In this document: positions 8,659 through 18,668 of the stretch, piece by piece | Numbering within the stretch: position 1 is the first letter of the stretch | Layout of the letters: the number at the start of each line of letters is the position of its first letter | Source of the DNA: an uncultured Bacilli bacterium | Lineage (GTDB): Bacteria > Bacillota_I > Bacilli_A > RF39 > UBA660 | Reading direction: 5' to 3' | Assembly: GCA_947626655.1 (NCBI GenBank) | Contig: CANQTA010000005.1 | Location: forward strand, 1 to 46,702 | Length of the DNA stretch: 46,702 nucleotides | Position numbers and translations under genes: made by a program | Notes under the pieces: model-generated | What the model was told of the DNA's origin: nothing | What the model saw: the letters and a program-made list of their open reading frames with translations, nothing else | Databases searched by the model: none

Positions 8659-9636
8659 ATGGATGGTTTTATGCGAAAATTTATAATACCTTTAATTTGT
8701 TATGGATTAATATTAATAATTCTTTTAAATATTGATACTATTTCTAGTTTTTTAGCTAAAATTGTATCAAGTAATCAAGTTTTAACTATTGCTAAAGGTA
8801 ATGCTTATACTAAAGATTATGATTTTTCTTATATTAAAAATAGTAAAGATTATATTCCCTACTCTTATAATGATTTATTAGAAATTATTTATGGAGTTAT
8901 TAATCAAGGTTGGCAAGAATTTACTTTTTATTGTCCTAAAGAATATACAGAATGTACGGAAGATATTTCGCAAATTACAAAAAATGAGTTAATTTTAACT
9001 CATCTTAATAATTTTGTACATCCTTATAATAGTTTTGATTCGCTTAAAACCTCGATTACCGAATCAGGCGAGATTACTATAAGAGTTGTTTATCTTTATA
9101 ATGAAGAAGAAATAAATGCGATTAATAAGTATGTCGATGAGACGATTAATAAATTTTATAAACAAGATGCTGATGACTATGAAAATTTAAAAAAGATTCA
9201 TGATTACATTATCAATAATACTAAATATGATATTGAAAGAAATGATAATAATACAAGTCCTTATAAATCTTATAATGCTTATGGACCAGCTTTAGAAGGT
9301 TATGCTACTTGTAATGGTTATGCTGATTTAATGGCAATTATTTTATCAAAACTTAATTATGAAAATTATAAAATTGCTACTACTAAAGATGAGATTAGTT
9401 ATGAATCAAATGGGCATGTTTGGAATGCCGTTAAAATTGGTGATGAGTGGAAACATTTAGATTTAACTTGGGATGATCCAGTTAGTAGCGATGGAAAAGA
9501 TTACTTATATCATAAATATTTCTTAGTTTCAACTGAAGAATTAAGAAAAGCTGATCAAGGAAGTGTTAATGTTGAAGAACATAACTTTGATGCTGCTATT
9601 TATCAAGAATTTAATACTATTCCAGAAGATAACTAA
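8659..9636 (+). CDS. membrane-anchored transglutaminase-like protein
   Basis: GYATCNGYADLM...NGHVWNAVKIGDEWKHLDLTWDDP (Cys-His-Asp triad). Confidence 0.88.
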   Translation: MDGFMRKFIIPLICYGLILIILLNIDTISSFLAKIVSSNQVLTIAKGNAYTKDYDFSYIKNSKDYIPYSYNDLLEIIYGVINQGWQEFTFYCPKEYTECTEDISQITKNELILTHLNNFVHPYNSFDSLKTSITESGEITIRVVYLYNEEEINAINKYVDETINKFYKQDADDYENLKKIHDYIINNTKYDIERNDNNTSPYKSYNAYGPALEGYATCNGYADLMAIILSKLNYENYKIATTKDEISYESNGHVWNAVKIGDEWKHLDLTWDDPVSSDGKDYLYHKYFLVSTEELRKADQGSVNVEEHNFDAAIYQEFNTIPEDN

Positions 9637-9637
9637 T

Positions 9638-10492
9638 TTATTGGTTATCTTTTTTGCAATAAGCTACTACTTGTTCATAAGTTTTGGTAAAATCTTGGTA
9701 ATCAGTTGAAAACCAAGTAACGGCCATTTTATTATTAAACCAAGTATATTGTCTTTTGGCATAATGGCGAGAATTTTTTTTAATTAATTCTTTAGCTTCT
9801 TCTAAAGTAATTTCGCCCTTTAAAGATTTAATTATTTCTTTATAACCGATAGCTCTTTTTAAAATGGGAACTTCGCCATATTTATTTAATAAATCGGTTA
9901 CTTCTTTAACTAAACCATCTTGAAACATTTTCTCAACTCTTGCGTCTATTTTTTGATACAAAGTTGGACGATCAGTTGTAAGGCCAATAAATTTAACATC
10001 ATATAATAATTTAGGTTCGGGAATATCGGTTTCTTCTCTTCGTAAATAATTTTCTAATCTTCTTCGATTATGAATATCTAAATTATGCCTAGGATTAATA
10101 TCTTGACACATTTTATAAAGTTCTTCATTACTATAATTACTATAGTCAATATCTTTTAATTTACTAAATTTATAATCATAAAGAGCGGCGGTGACATAAA
10201 GACCAGTTCCCCCGACGATAACAATGTTGCGATCTTTATATTTATTTAATAAATAACGCGCATCTTTTTGATAATCAAAGACACTATAGTCTTCATTAGG
10301 TTTCTTAATATCTAATAAAAAATGTTCAATGCCTTCTTTTTCTTCTTCATTAATTTTAGCGGTTCCAATATTTAATTCTTTATATATTTGACAAGCATCA
10401 GCATTAATGATTAGAGCTTGATATTTTTTAGCAAGCATTATACTAAGTTTCGTTTTTCCGACCCCAGTTGGTCCTACTATACACAAAATCAT
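9638..10492 (-). CDS. miaA: tRNA dimethylallyltransferase
   Basis: ILCIVGPTGVGKTKLSIMLAKKY...DACQIYKELNIGTAK...VIVGGTGLY. Confidence 0.97.
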   Translation of the reverse strand: MILCIVGPTGVGKTKLSIMLAKKYQALIINADACQIYKELNIGTAKINEEEKEGIEHFLLDIKKPNEDYSVFDYQKDARYLLNKYKDRNIVIVGGTGLYVTAALYDYKFSKLKDIDYSNYSNEELYKMCQDINPRHNLDIHNRRRLENYLRREETDIPEPKLLYDVKFIGLTTDRPTLYQKIDARVEKMFQDGLVKEVTDLLNKYGEVPILKRAIGYKEIIKSLKGEITLEEAKELIKKNSRHYAKRQYTWFNNKMAVTWFSTDYQDFTKTYEQVVAYCKKDNQ

Positions 10493-10569
10493 ATAATCAC
10501 CACTGCCTTAATTATATAAAATAATTCTTTATTTGACAATTAACAAGTAAATTTGTTATATTATTCGTA

Positions 10570-11691
10570 GTGATTTTTATGCATATTATTGGTATTATTT
10601 GTGAGTATAATCCATTTCATAATGGTCATTTATATCATTTACAAAAAATTAAAGAAATGTTTCCTGATTCATTAATCATTTTAGTTTTAAATGGTTATTT
10701 TTTAGAACGGGGCGAAATATCAATTATTTCTAAAAAAGATAAAACCAAATTAGCACTAGATTATGGCATTGATTTAATTTTAGAACTACCATTTGTTTTT
10801 GGAACCCAAAGTGCCGATACTTTTGCCCAAATAAGTATTACTATCTTAGAATATTTACATTGTGAATATGTAGTTTTTGGTAGTGAATTAAATGAATTAA
10901 CAATTTTAAATAATATTGTTGATTATACTATTAAAGAAAATTTAACTTATAATGAAAATGTTAAAAAATATTTAGATGCTGGTCTTAATTACCCTACGGC
11001 TCTAGCTAAAGCTCTTAATATTAACATTACTTTGAAACCTAATGATTTACTAGGTATATCTTATCTTAAAGCTATTAAAAAAAATAATTATCATTTAAAA
11101 CCTCTAGTAATTAAAAGAACAAATGATTATTTAGATATAACTTCTAATGAACCTATTATTAGTGCTTCTAATATTCGTCATAAAATGCAAAATCAGGAAG
11201 ATATAACTAAATATGTACCGAATAGTGCTTATCTTAAAAACATTTCTTTAGAAGTACTCTTCCCTTATTTAAAAGCTAAAATAATTACTGAACATGATTT
11301 AAGTAGATACTTAGATGTCGATGAAGGAATCAATAATCGTTTAAAAAAAGTTATTGCTAATTCTAATAATTTATCAGAATTTATAGCAAATATTAAGTCT
11401 AAAAGATATACTTATAATAAAATAAGAAGAATGTTAATCCATATTTTAGTTGGTTTTACAAAAGAAGATCATCAAAATATCAAATTAGAATATTTAAAAG
11501 TTTTGGGTTTTAATCAAAAAGGTCAAGAATATCTTAATAATATTAAAAAGTTAATTCCTTTGCCACTTACTCCCTTTAAAAATTCTTTAACTTATAAATA
11601 TGAGTTAACAGCAGCTCTTATCTATGACTTAGTTACTAATTCTAATGATAACTTTAGATTTGAAAATAGTACTAAACCTTTGCAAAAATAA
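10570..11691 (+). CDS. tmcAL: tRNA(Met) cytidine acetate ligase (YlbM/TmcAL); start probably 10579
   Basis: GIICEYNPFHNGHLYHLQK nucleotidyltransferase motif and full length. Confidence 0.92.
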   Translation: MIFMHIIGIICEYNPFHNGHLYHLQKIKEMFPDSLIILVLNGYFLERGEISIISKKDKTKLALDYGIDLILELPFVFGTQSADTFAQISITILEYLHCEYVVFGSELNELTILNNIVDYTIKENLTYNENVKKYLDAGLNYPTALAKALNINITLKPNDLLGISYLKAIKKNNYHLKPLVIKRTNDYLDITSNEPIISASNIRHKMQNQEDITKYVPNSAYLKNISLEVLFPYLKAKIITEHDLSRYLDVDEGINNRLKKVIANSNNLSEFIANIKSKRYTYNKIRRMLIHILVGFTKEDHQNIKLEYLKVLGFNQKGQEYLNNIKKLIPLPLTPFKNSLTYKYELTAALIYDLVTNSNDNFRFENSTKPLQK

Positions 11692-11809
11692 TTGTCAAGT
11701 AGTAGTTAATTCTACTGCTTTTTATTTTACATGTAAAACCAAAAGCGTTAAAAAATGCCAACAAAAATAGAACAATAAGCAAAATTGTGTAAGGCAAATG
11801 TAATATAGC

Positions 11810-11838
11810 TTGACAAGCGAACAAAATAGTGCTAAAAT
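11810..11838 (+). promoter_or_regulatory. strong consensus promoter TTGACA, 17 nt, TAAAAT
   Basis: TTGACA 11810-11815; TAAAAT 11833-11838. Confidence 0.75.
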
Positions 11839-11909
11839 AGACGCCATATTCAGAAAAGGGGTATTTATAAGGCAATAAGCTTTATGAACCTATTGAGGGG
11901 GAATTGGAT

Positions 11910-13805
11910 ATGAATATGAATGAAATTGAAGAATTACAAAACGATATTTTCAATGCCATCACCGAAGCTAAAGATGAAAGACAAGCCTTATTAGACAAAA
12001 TCAATGAAGGCGAGGCTTTAACTCGTAAAGAAGCTAAACGGAACAAGTATTTAGTTACCATTATCAAAAAATATGAAATCTTATTACAAAGAATTCAAGA
12101 ATTAAAAGATAATGAGGAAGCTTTAAATGCTTTAAAGGTTTTGGGAAATACGGAACTAGATTTTGAAGCCAGAGAAAATGCTTATAACTATTTAATTAAC
12201 AATTATCAATTATTATTAAATGGTGACTTAGAGGAATTACTTAGTTTAGTTGATTGGGAAGATGATGAGACTAAAGACTTAAGCACATTAAAAGCTAAAA
12301 TAGCAGAAGACATCAAAGAATTAGAAACAGAATATAAAATGGCTAAAAGAAATAGATTCAATAAATATACGGAAGAAGAAATTGCTAATATTAAATTTGA
12401 ATTAGAAAGTCGTAAAGAAGATTTAGAAAAAATTAACAATTTTGCTACACAAGAATCTATTAAAGAAGATTTAGATACACTACTTTCTTTAGGTATTAAA
12501 GAAGAAGAAAGAAAACCAATCGTCGAAAAATATAATACTATTTTAAGTGATAAAGAGGATGACTTAGTTGAAGAAATTGATCAATTAAATGAAGAAATTG
12601 CAGCTTTAGAAAAATCTAATCCGAAGAAAAAAATTAAAAAACAACCAGAAGATGAAGAAAATGAAAAACATGATGATCCGTTTACTGAAGACGAAGAACT
12701 AGAATATGAAGAGGAAGAAGAAGAAAAAGAAAAGGTAAGTGTATTTACAAAAATTAAAACTTTCTGTAAAAAACATACAAAAGCTCTTCGTAATACAGCT
12801 ATAGGTATTGCTGCTGTTGCTGTTATTGCCGCTGCTAGTTATGGTATTTCAAAATTAATCGATAGAGATAATAATAATGATAATGACAACGATTTAGGTT
12901 ATGAAGATTTAGACCAACAAGATCCAAATTTAGTTGAGACAGTTTATGGTACTGTTAGTAGAGAACAATTAGAAGCTTTAATTAATAAAGGTTATACAGA
13001 ATATGCAAGTATTATGATGTTATTAAACTTTGATCAAGATACAATTGCTACTATCTTAAAGGCACCATATTTACCAGAAATTGAAAATTATGTAACTGTT
13101 AAAGAATTTAAATTTGATTACTTAAAAGATTATGAAGATGCCAGAAATAAATATAATCATCCAAGTGAAAATATTGTCGATTATGTTAATCGTTCTTATG
13201 AAATTAATAATTTAAATTTCTTTGATGAGGCAACAATTGCTGATACTGTAGAAGTTGTAGAAGCTATTGATAGTCAAGAATTAATGACAGTTGGTAATAA
13301 TGATGTTGCTAATTCACTTAATAATTCATTTAATAGTGTTTTAAATAATTCATTATATGGTACTGTTACAGAACAAGACTTAGTCAAAGTTACTACTATG
13401 CCATTATTTGCTAAAGAAGGAACTGATCTTCATCGTTTCTTAACTACTTACTCTACTCTAGCAGAAGAAGCTATTAGAACTAACAGTGAAGAAGCTCGTA
13501 ATAAAATGTTTACTTTCTTAAGCATCTTTACTTATAATTTATTTAATAATAATCATTCCGAATCAATACCATTTACGGATGATGAAGAATTTAATGAAGC
13601 TGCTACTGTGACTAATCTTTATGATTGGTGGATAGCTAAAAACTCCTTTGTTACACCATTATATTCAACATACTGTCCATACGATTTTGAAGATGAAAGA
13701 TTTACAAGATGGTGGGATTTAGAAGGTGTAATGTTATCAGCTGAAGAAGATCCACAATTTTCATACCTTTGCGGTCCCCAAAGAAATTTAGAAAAGGGGG
13801 ATTAA
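11910..13805 (+). CDS. coiled-coil, single-TM protein with extracellular C-terminal domain
   Basis: E/K-rich N-terminal region, TM segment NTAIGIAAVAVIAAASYGI; ATG 11910 is well spaced from GAGGGGG SD (track start is TTG at 11904). Confidence 0.85.
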   Translation: MNMNEIEELQNDIFNAITEAKDERQALLDKINEGEALTRKEAKRNKYLVTIIKKYEILLQRIQELKDNEEALNALKVLGNTELDFEARENAYNYLINNYQLLLNGDLEELLSLVDWEDDETKDLSTLKAKIAEDIKELETEYKMAKRNRFNKYTEEEIANIKFELESRKEDLEKINNFATQESIKEDLDTLLSLGIKEEERKPIVEKYNTILSDKEDDLVEEIDQLNEEIAALEKSNPKKKIKKQPEDEENEKHDDPFTEDEELEYEEEEEEKEKVSVFTKIKTFCKKHTKALRNTAIGIAAVAVIAAASYGISKLIDRDNNNDNDNDLGYEDLDQQDPNLVETVYGTVSREQLEALINKGYTEYASIMMLLNFDQDTIATILKAPYLPEIENYVTVKEFKFDYLKDYEDARNKYNHPSENIVDYVNRSYEINNLNFFDEATIADTVEVVEAIDSQELMTVGNNDVANSLNNSFNSVLNNSLYGTVTEQDLVKVTTMPLFAKEGTDLHRFLTTYSTLAEEAIRTNSEEARNKMFTFLSIFTYNLFNNNHSESIPFTDDEEFNEAATVTNLYDWWIAKNSFVTPLYSTYCPYDFEDERFTRWWDLEGVMLSAEEDPQFSYLCGPQRNLEKGD

Positions 13806-13806
13806 A

Positions 13807-15978
13807 ATGTATACTGAAGAAGAAAGAAAAAGTATTAATTGGAATAATGTATTTAAAAAAGGTTTACTAATTGTTATAGGGGCACTTGTTATTTTCTTAA
13901 TTATTTGGTTATTTACTAGAAACAATAGTAATGCGGTAAATAATAATACTCCTAATAATAATGGTAATATTAATGTTAGTACTGATAATAACAATAATAC
14001 TAATAATGGAGGAATAACTAATCCTGATGTTTACTCAAATGTTTTTATCGATGATTATCGTTATTTCCATGATACTGCTAAAGAATATTTCTTAATAAGT
14101 GAACTTCCAGCTAATGGAGCTACTATTAAATATACTTTAAGAGAATTAATTCAAAAAGGTTTAATATTACCTTTTGGTTATCAAAATAATGAAACTTGTG
14201 ATCAAGAAGCTAGTTATGTTACAGTAACTAATCTTGATGGCAAATATCATATGACTGTAACTTTAGTTTGTGGTCGGGAAGTTGCTAAAACTACAGAAGA
14301 ACTTGGTTGTAATCAATTATGTTTCAGTGGTAATTGTACTATTGAAATTGAAGATAATACTGGTAAAGATAGTGATAAATACGATAATATTGTAGAATAT
14401 CAATATCGTCAACCATATACAATTAATGAAACAATTTATAGTTGTCCATCTGGTTATACAAAAACTGGTAGTGGGGCTAATACAACTTGTTTAAAAACTA
14501 ATAGTACTACTACTCCAACTAAGAAAAATGTAAGTTATGTTTGTCCTAGTGGTTATACAGAAGCTGGCAGTGGTTCATCTATGAAATGTGTAAAAACCGA
14601 AGCTGGTAGTGTTGATGCGACTAAAAATGTAATTTATACTTGTCCTAGTGGTTATATAAAGACTGGTAGTGGCAATGATACAAAATGTATGAAAACTACA
14701 GAAGAAACTTTAGCTGCATCTTACGATACTATTTACAGTTGTCCTGCTGGTTATACAAAAACTGGTTCAGGAGCTAATACAAAATGTACGAAAACAGTTA
14801 CTTCTTATATCGAACCTACAACTGGTTGTCCTAGTGGTTATACTTATAGTGGTGGTATTTGTACTAAAACTACTACTGAATATTATGATTTATATACAAG
14901 TTGTCCATCTGGTTATACTCTAAGTGGTTCAAGATGTGTAAGAGAAACAACAACAACTGCTAATCCAACATACTCTTGTCCATCTGGTTATACTCTAAGT
15001 GGTTCAAAATGTACTAAAACTACTACTGGTGCTTCTACTAATGCAAATGTTTCTTATAAATGTAGTAAAGGTACTTTAGAGGGTACTCAATGTCGTACTA
15101 CTACATCTACACCATATTATGAAAGTTATGAGCGAAATTATGGTAAGACTTATAATGGTTGTACACAAGTAGGTACTTATACTTCACCATGTGATAATGG
15201 TAATAAAAATTGTACGAAAACTTATTATAAATATGAATGTAGTCGTTCAAGTTATACTTATACACCTGCTACTAAAGTTTATACTTGCAGTAATGGAGCT
15301 AATCCAACTAGTGATGGTAAATGTCCTGGTAAAACAACAACCGATACCGTAAATGCAACAGCTAAATGTACAACCGGTACTTTAGTAAATGGAGTTTGTC
15401 AAATCACTAAAACAGAAACAGCTAGTTTAGAAACAAGATGCTTAGTTGGTGTTCAAGTTGGTGGTAGATGCCAAGTTACTAATACTGTAACTGCTTCTCC
15501 TGATACAAGTTGTCGAAATGGAGTTAAAGTAGGAAATCAATGTCAAATTACTGATACAGTTACGGAAGTACCTAATGCGCGGAAAGATTACTATTGTAAA
15601 AATGGTTATACTCTAGATGGTACTGTATGTTATAAAACTATAAGTGATACTGTTAAAGCTACTGAAACAGTCGATTATACTTGTCAAACTGGTACATTAA
15701 GTGGTACAAAATGCTTAGTTAATGAAACCGAAACAAGAAATGCTATTAAGAGTACTACTTATACATGTGAAGCTGGTTATACAAAAATTGGTATTGGACC
15801 AAGCTCAGTATGTACTAAAGGTGAAACAACAAGTACATCACCAACTAAAGGAACTAAACAAGTAACTAAATATCGTTATAAATGGAGTACAGAAACTAGT
15901 CTTCCTGGTTGGGATAGAACTGGTGAAACAAGAACTAAAACAATAACCTCTAAAGAAGAGGAAGTTATTGAGAAATAA
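13807..15978 (+). CDS. membrane-anchored protein with Cys-pair tandem repeats
   Basis: N-terminal TM, N-rich linker, about 15 units of CPSGYT(K/L)xGSGxxxxCxKT or CxxGTLxGxxCxxT type. Confidence 0.9.
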   Translation: MYTEEERKSINWNNVFKKGLLIVIGALVIFLIIWLFTRNNSNAVNNNTPNNNGNINVSTDNNNNTNNGGITNPDVYSNVFIDDYRYFHDTAKEYFLISELPANGATIKYTLRELIQKGLILPFGYQNNETCDQEASYVTVTNLDGKYHMTVTLVCGREVAKTTEELGCNQLCFSGNCTIEIEDNTGKDSDKYDNIVEYQYRQPYTINETIYSCPSGYTKTGSGANTTCLKTNSTTTPTKKNVSYVCPSGYTEAGSGSSMKCVKTEAGSVDATKNVIYTCPSGYIKTGSGNDTKCMKTTEETLAASYDTIYSCPAGYTKTGSGANTKCTKTVTSYIEPTTGCPSGYTYSGGICTKTTTEYYDLYTSCPSGYTLSGSRCVRETTTTANPTYSCPSGYTLSGSKCTKTTTGASTNANVSYKCSKGTLEGTQCRTTTSTPYYESYERNYGKTYNGCTQVGTYTSPCDNGNKNCTKTYYKYECSRSSYTYTPATKVYTCSNGANPTSDGKCPGKTTTDTVNATAKCTTGTLVNGVCQITKTETASLETRCLVGVQVGGRCQVTNTVTASPDTSCRNGVKVGNQCQITDTVTEVPNARKDYYCKNGYTLDGTVCYKTISDTVKATETVDYTCQTGTLSGTKCLVNETETRNAIKSTTYTCEAGYTKIGIGPSSVCTKGETTSTSPTKGTKQVTKYRYKWSTETSLPGWDRTGETRTKTITSKEEEVIEK
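14440..15810 (+). repeat. protein-coding tandem repeat array (CPSGYT-type)
   Basis: Repeated TGTCC(A/T)(A/T)(C/G)TGGTTATAC nucleotide units; near-identical 75-bp-spaced copies at 14902 and 14977. Confidence 0.85.
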
Positions 15979-15985
15979 TTAAATT

Positions 15986-16016
15986 AACTAGTCTTATTAA
16001 AAGGCTAGTTTTTTTA
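15986..16016 (+). terminator. intrinsic terminator
   Basis: AACTAGTC-ttattaaaa-GGCTAGTT followed by T run. Confidence 0.75.
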
Positions 16017-16087
16017 TTTGTCAACAAGTGAGAAAAGATAATATTTTTTTCGCAATAAGTGTTATAATATAAATAAGGAAGTAAAAT

Positions 16088-17185
16088 ATGAAAAGGAAAA
16101 GAAGAAGAATTAAAAAACAATTTTTAATATTAATTATAATTATTATCATTTTATTGGGAGCTTTAGTATTATTTAGAAATAAAGGATCGGAAAAAGAATA
16201 TAGTGAGATAGCAAGAGAAATTATTAAAAAAGAAAAAATACAGGAAGTTTATAAAGAAGACTATTCGCAAACTTTAGATGAAGTATTAAAAAATGATGCT
16301 TTCAATATTGCTTATTTAGATGAATATTTAAACATTACCTTTAATAATGATTCAGAATTTATTACTAAAATCAATAAATACTTAGAAATTGGTTATAAAG
16401 CCCAAGATATTAATAATATATTTAAATTAAGTAGTAAAAATCAAACTAAAATGTTAACACTACCAAAACAAACTGATTTTGCTAAATATATTGGAATTAA
16501 AAATTTTAATATTTTAAACTTAGAGAGATATAAAGCTTATTTACAAAAAGAACAAAAAGATTTACAAACTACTGTAACCTATGTTAATATCAATTTAGAT
16601 AAGCCTTTCTATACCGATAGTGAAGAAATTAATCCAGGTAATGATTTAACTATTATCGTCAATAAATATCATCATGTTAGTAAAGATTATGTCCCAAGTG
16701 ATATGAAAGTTTTATTTGATAGTACGAATAATGCTAAACTAATTGGGGTGGCTGCGGATGCTTATAAGTTATTCATTGAAGCAGCTAAAAAAGATGGTAT
16801 AACTTTACAAAGTACTACTGCTTATCGTTCTTATTCTTTCCAAAATACTTTGTATACCAATTATGTTGCTGAAGATGGGAAAGAAAAAGCTGATACTTAT
16901 TCGGCTCGACCTGGTTCATCGGAACATCAATTAGGTTTAGCTGTTGACTTAAATGATCCTAATTATTCAGCGGCCAGACTTTCAGATAAAGACTATGAAT
17001 GGGTTTTAAATAATTCTTATAAATATGGATTTATCTTAAGATATACTAAAGATAATGAACCAATAACTGGTTATATGGAAGAACCTTGGCATATACGTTA
17101 TTTAGGAATTGATTTAGCTACTAAAGTACATGATTCTGGTCTTACTTATGAAGAATATTATGATTTATATATTATGGAATATTAA
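16088..17185 (+). CDS. D-alanyl-D-alanine carboxypeptidase, VanY/M15B family
   Basis: TAYRSYSFQ...SARPGSSEHQLGLAVDL...EPWHIRYLG. Confidence 0.95.
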   Translation: MKRKRRRIKKQFLILIIIIIILLGALVLFRNKGSEKEYSEIAREIIKKEKIQEVYKEDYSQTLDEVLKNDAFNIAYLDEYLNITFNNDSEFITKINKYLEIGYKAQDINNIFKLSSKNQTKMLTLPKQTDFAKYIGIKNFNILNLERYKAYLQKEQKDLQTTVTYVNINLDKPFYTDSEEINPGNDLTIIVNKYHHVSKDYVPSDMKVLFDSTNNAKLIGVAADAYKLFIEAAKKDGITLQSTTAYRSYSFQNTLYTNYVAEDGKEKADTYSARPGSSEHQLGLAVDLNDPNYSAARLSDKDYEWVLNNSYKYGFILRYTKDNEPITGYMEEPWHIRYLGIDLATKVHDSGLTYEEYYDLYIMEY

Positions 17186-17192
17186 AAAGGGC

Positions 17193-17864
17193 TTAAATTA
17201 AGTCCTTTTCTTCTACTACAAAAAATTGCTTAAATTCTTTCGGATATTCACTTCTTAAAATAATTTCAGCATTTGTGAGTGGTTGTTTAAACTTTAAATA
17301 ATAAGCATGTAAACATAATCTATTTACGGATTTATTTTTTATTTTGCCATATTTTTTATCACCAACCAAAGGATAGCCAAGATCATTAAGTTGGACTCTT
17401 ATTTGATTCTTTTTACCAGTTTTAATGTTAATTTTTAATAAACTATATAATTTATTGCTTTTTATTGTCTCATACTCGGTAATGGCTTTTTCACCACCGT
17501 GTTTAACACTATAAACTAAATGAGTTTTACTTTCTTTTAAATAAGATATTAAAGTGGCTTTTTCTTTCTTAATTTGACCATTAACTATAGCTAAATAGCC
17601 TCTTTCAACGTCCAGCCAATTAGCTTGTAATTTATTTTTAGCCACCATGTTTTTCGCAAAAATTATTAAACCGGAAGTATCTTTATCTAAACGATGAACA
17701 ACAAATATTTTATTATTTTTATTTTGTTTTTTTACATAATCACTAACACTGTGATATAAAGTATTATCATGGATTCCATCACTTATGGTTAAAATTCCTG
17801 CCTCTTTTAAAACAACAATTAAATCATGATCTTCATACAATATTTTTAATTTCTTTTTTTTCAT
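17193..17864 (-). CDS. RluA/RluD-family pseudouridine synthase
   Basis: VHRLDKDTSGLIIFAK; GKKNQIRVQLNDLGYPLVGDKKYG. Confidence 0.93.
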   Translation of the reverse strand: MKKKKLKILYEDHDLIVVLKEAGILTISDGIHDNTLYHSVSDYVKKQNKNNKIFVVHRLDKDTSGLIIFAKNMVAKNKLQANWLDVERGYLAIVNGQIKKEKATLISYLKESKTHLVYSVKHGGEKAITEYETIKSNKLYSLLKINIKTGKKNQIRVQLNDLGYPLVGDKKYGKIKNKSVNRLCLHAYYLKFKQPLTNAEIILRSEYPKEFKQFFVVEEKDLI

Positions 17865-17896
17865 AAAATTATTTTACCATAAGAAAAAAAGTATTG

Positions 17897-18640
17897 CTAC
17901 TTTTTATCACCTAATTTTTTAAAAGCTTCTAATACTTCAATTGGTAGACAAAATACTACTGTATTAGCTTTATCACCACTTATATCACTCAAAGTAGATA
18001 AAGTTCTTAAATGCATCGCACCTGGAGTTTGAGCCATTATTTCAGCGGCTTTAGCTAAATTATTTGAAGCTTCTACTTCCCCTTTAGCTTTGGTGACCAC
18101 TGCTAATTTTTCTCTTTCAGCCTCAGCTGCTATAGCTAAAACTCTTTTCATATCTTCTGGTAAGGAAACATCTTTAAGTTCCACATTTTCAACTTTAATT
18201 CCCCATGGATCGGTTGCATCATCAATTATTTTACAAATTTCGGTACTAATTTTGTCTCTTTCAGCTAACAACTCATCTAAAGAAACTGAACCAACAACAT
18301 TACGCATTGTAGTTTGGGCAAGTTGACCAACTGCATAATAGAAATTTTCTACAGCTAATACAGCCTTAGATGCATCAAAGATTTTATAATAAATAACTGC
18401 ATTAATTTGAACTGAAACATTATCTTTGGTAATAGCTTCTTGAGCTGGCACATCAACGGCTTTAGTCCTGATATCTACTTTTTTAAATGATTCGATGACT
18501 GGTAAAACAAGATTCCAACCGGGATTCATTATTTTACTGAATTTCCCATAACGAAATTTAACTCCTCTTTCATATTCATTAATTTGTCTAATTGATGAAA
18601 ATAAGATAACAATAACAAAAATAATAATAATTAATAACAT
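17897..18640 (-). CDS. SPFH/band-7 (slipin) membrane protein
   Basis: INEYERGVKFRYGKF...PVIESFKKVDIRTKAVDVPAQEAITKDNV. Confidence 0.93.
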   Translation of the reverse strand: MLLIIIIFVIVILFSSIRQINEYERGVKFRYGKFSKIMNPGWNLVLPVIESFKKVDIRTKAVDVPAQEAITKDNVSVQINAVIYYKIFDASKAVLAVENFYYAVGQLAQTTMRNVVGSVSLDELLAERDKISTEICKIIDDATDPWGIKVENVELKDVSLPEDMKRVLAIAAEAEREKLAVVTKAKGEVEASNNLAKAAEIMAQTPGAMHLRTLSTLSDISGDKANTVVFCLPIEVLEAFKKLGDKK

Positions 18641-18668
18641 TTTTCTACTCCTCTACTTCTTATTATAT

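Noticed and set aside
11672-11875. Minus-strand 67-aa hydrophobic ORF
   Set aside because: Overlaps the end of tmcAL and the promoter of the following operon; AT-rich intergenic artefact
12206-12439. Minus-strand ORFs within 11882-12067, 12206-12439 and 13788-13994
   Set aside because: Antisense to well-supported coding regions with low-complexity composition
14440-15810. CRISPR array based on repeated motifs
   Set aside because: Repeats are in-frame coding units with codon-level variation, not constant repeats with unique spacers
18090-18326. Plus-strand ORFs within slipin (18090-18326) and pnp (19156-19359, 20260-20478)
   Set aside because: Antisense to strongly conserved genes
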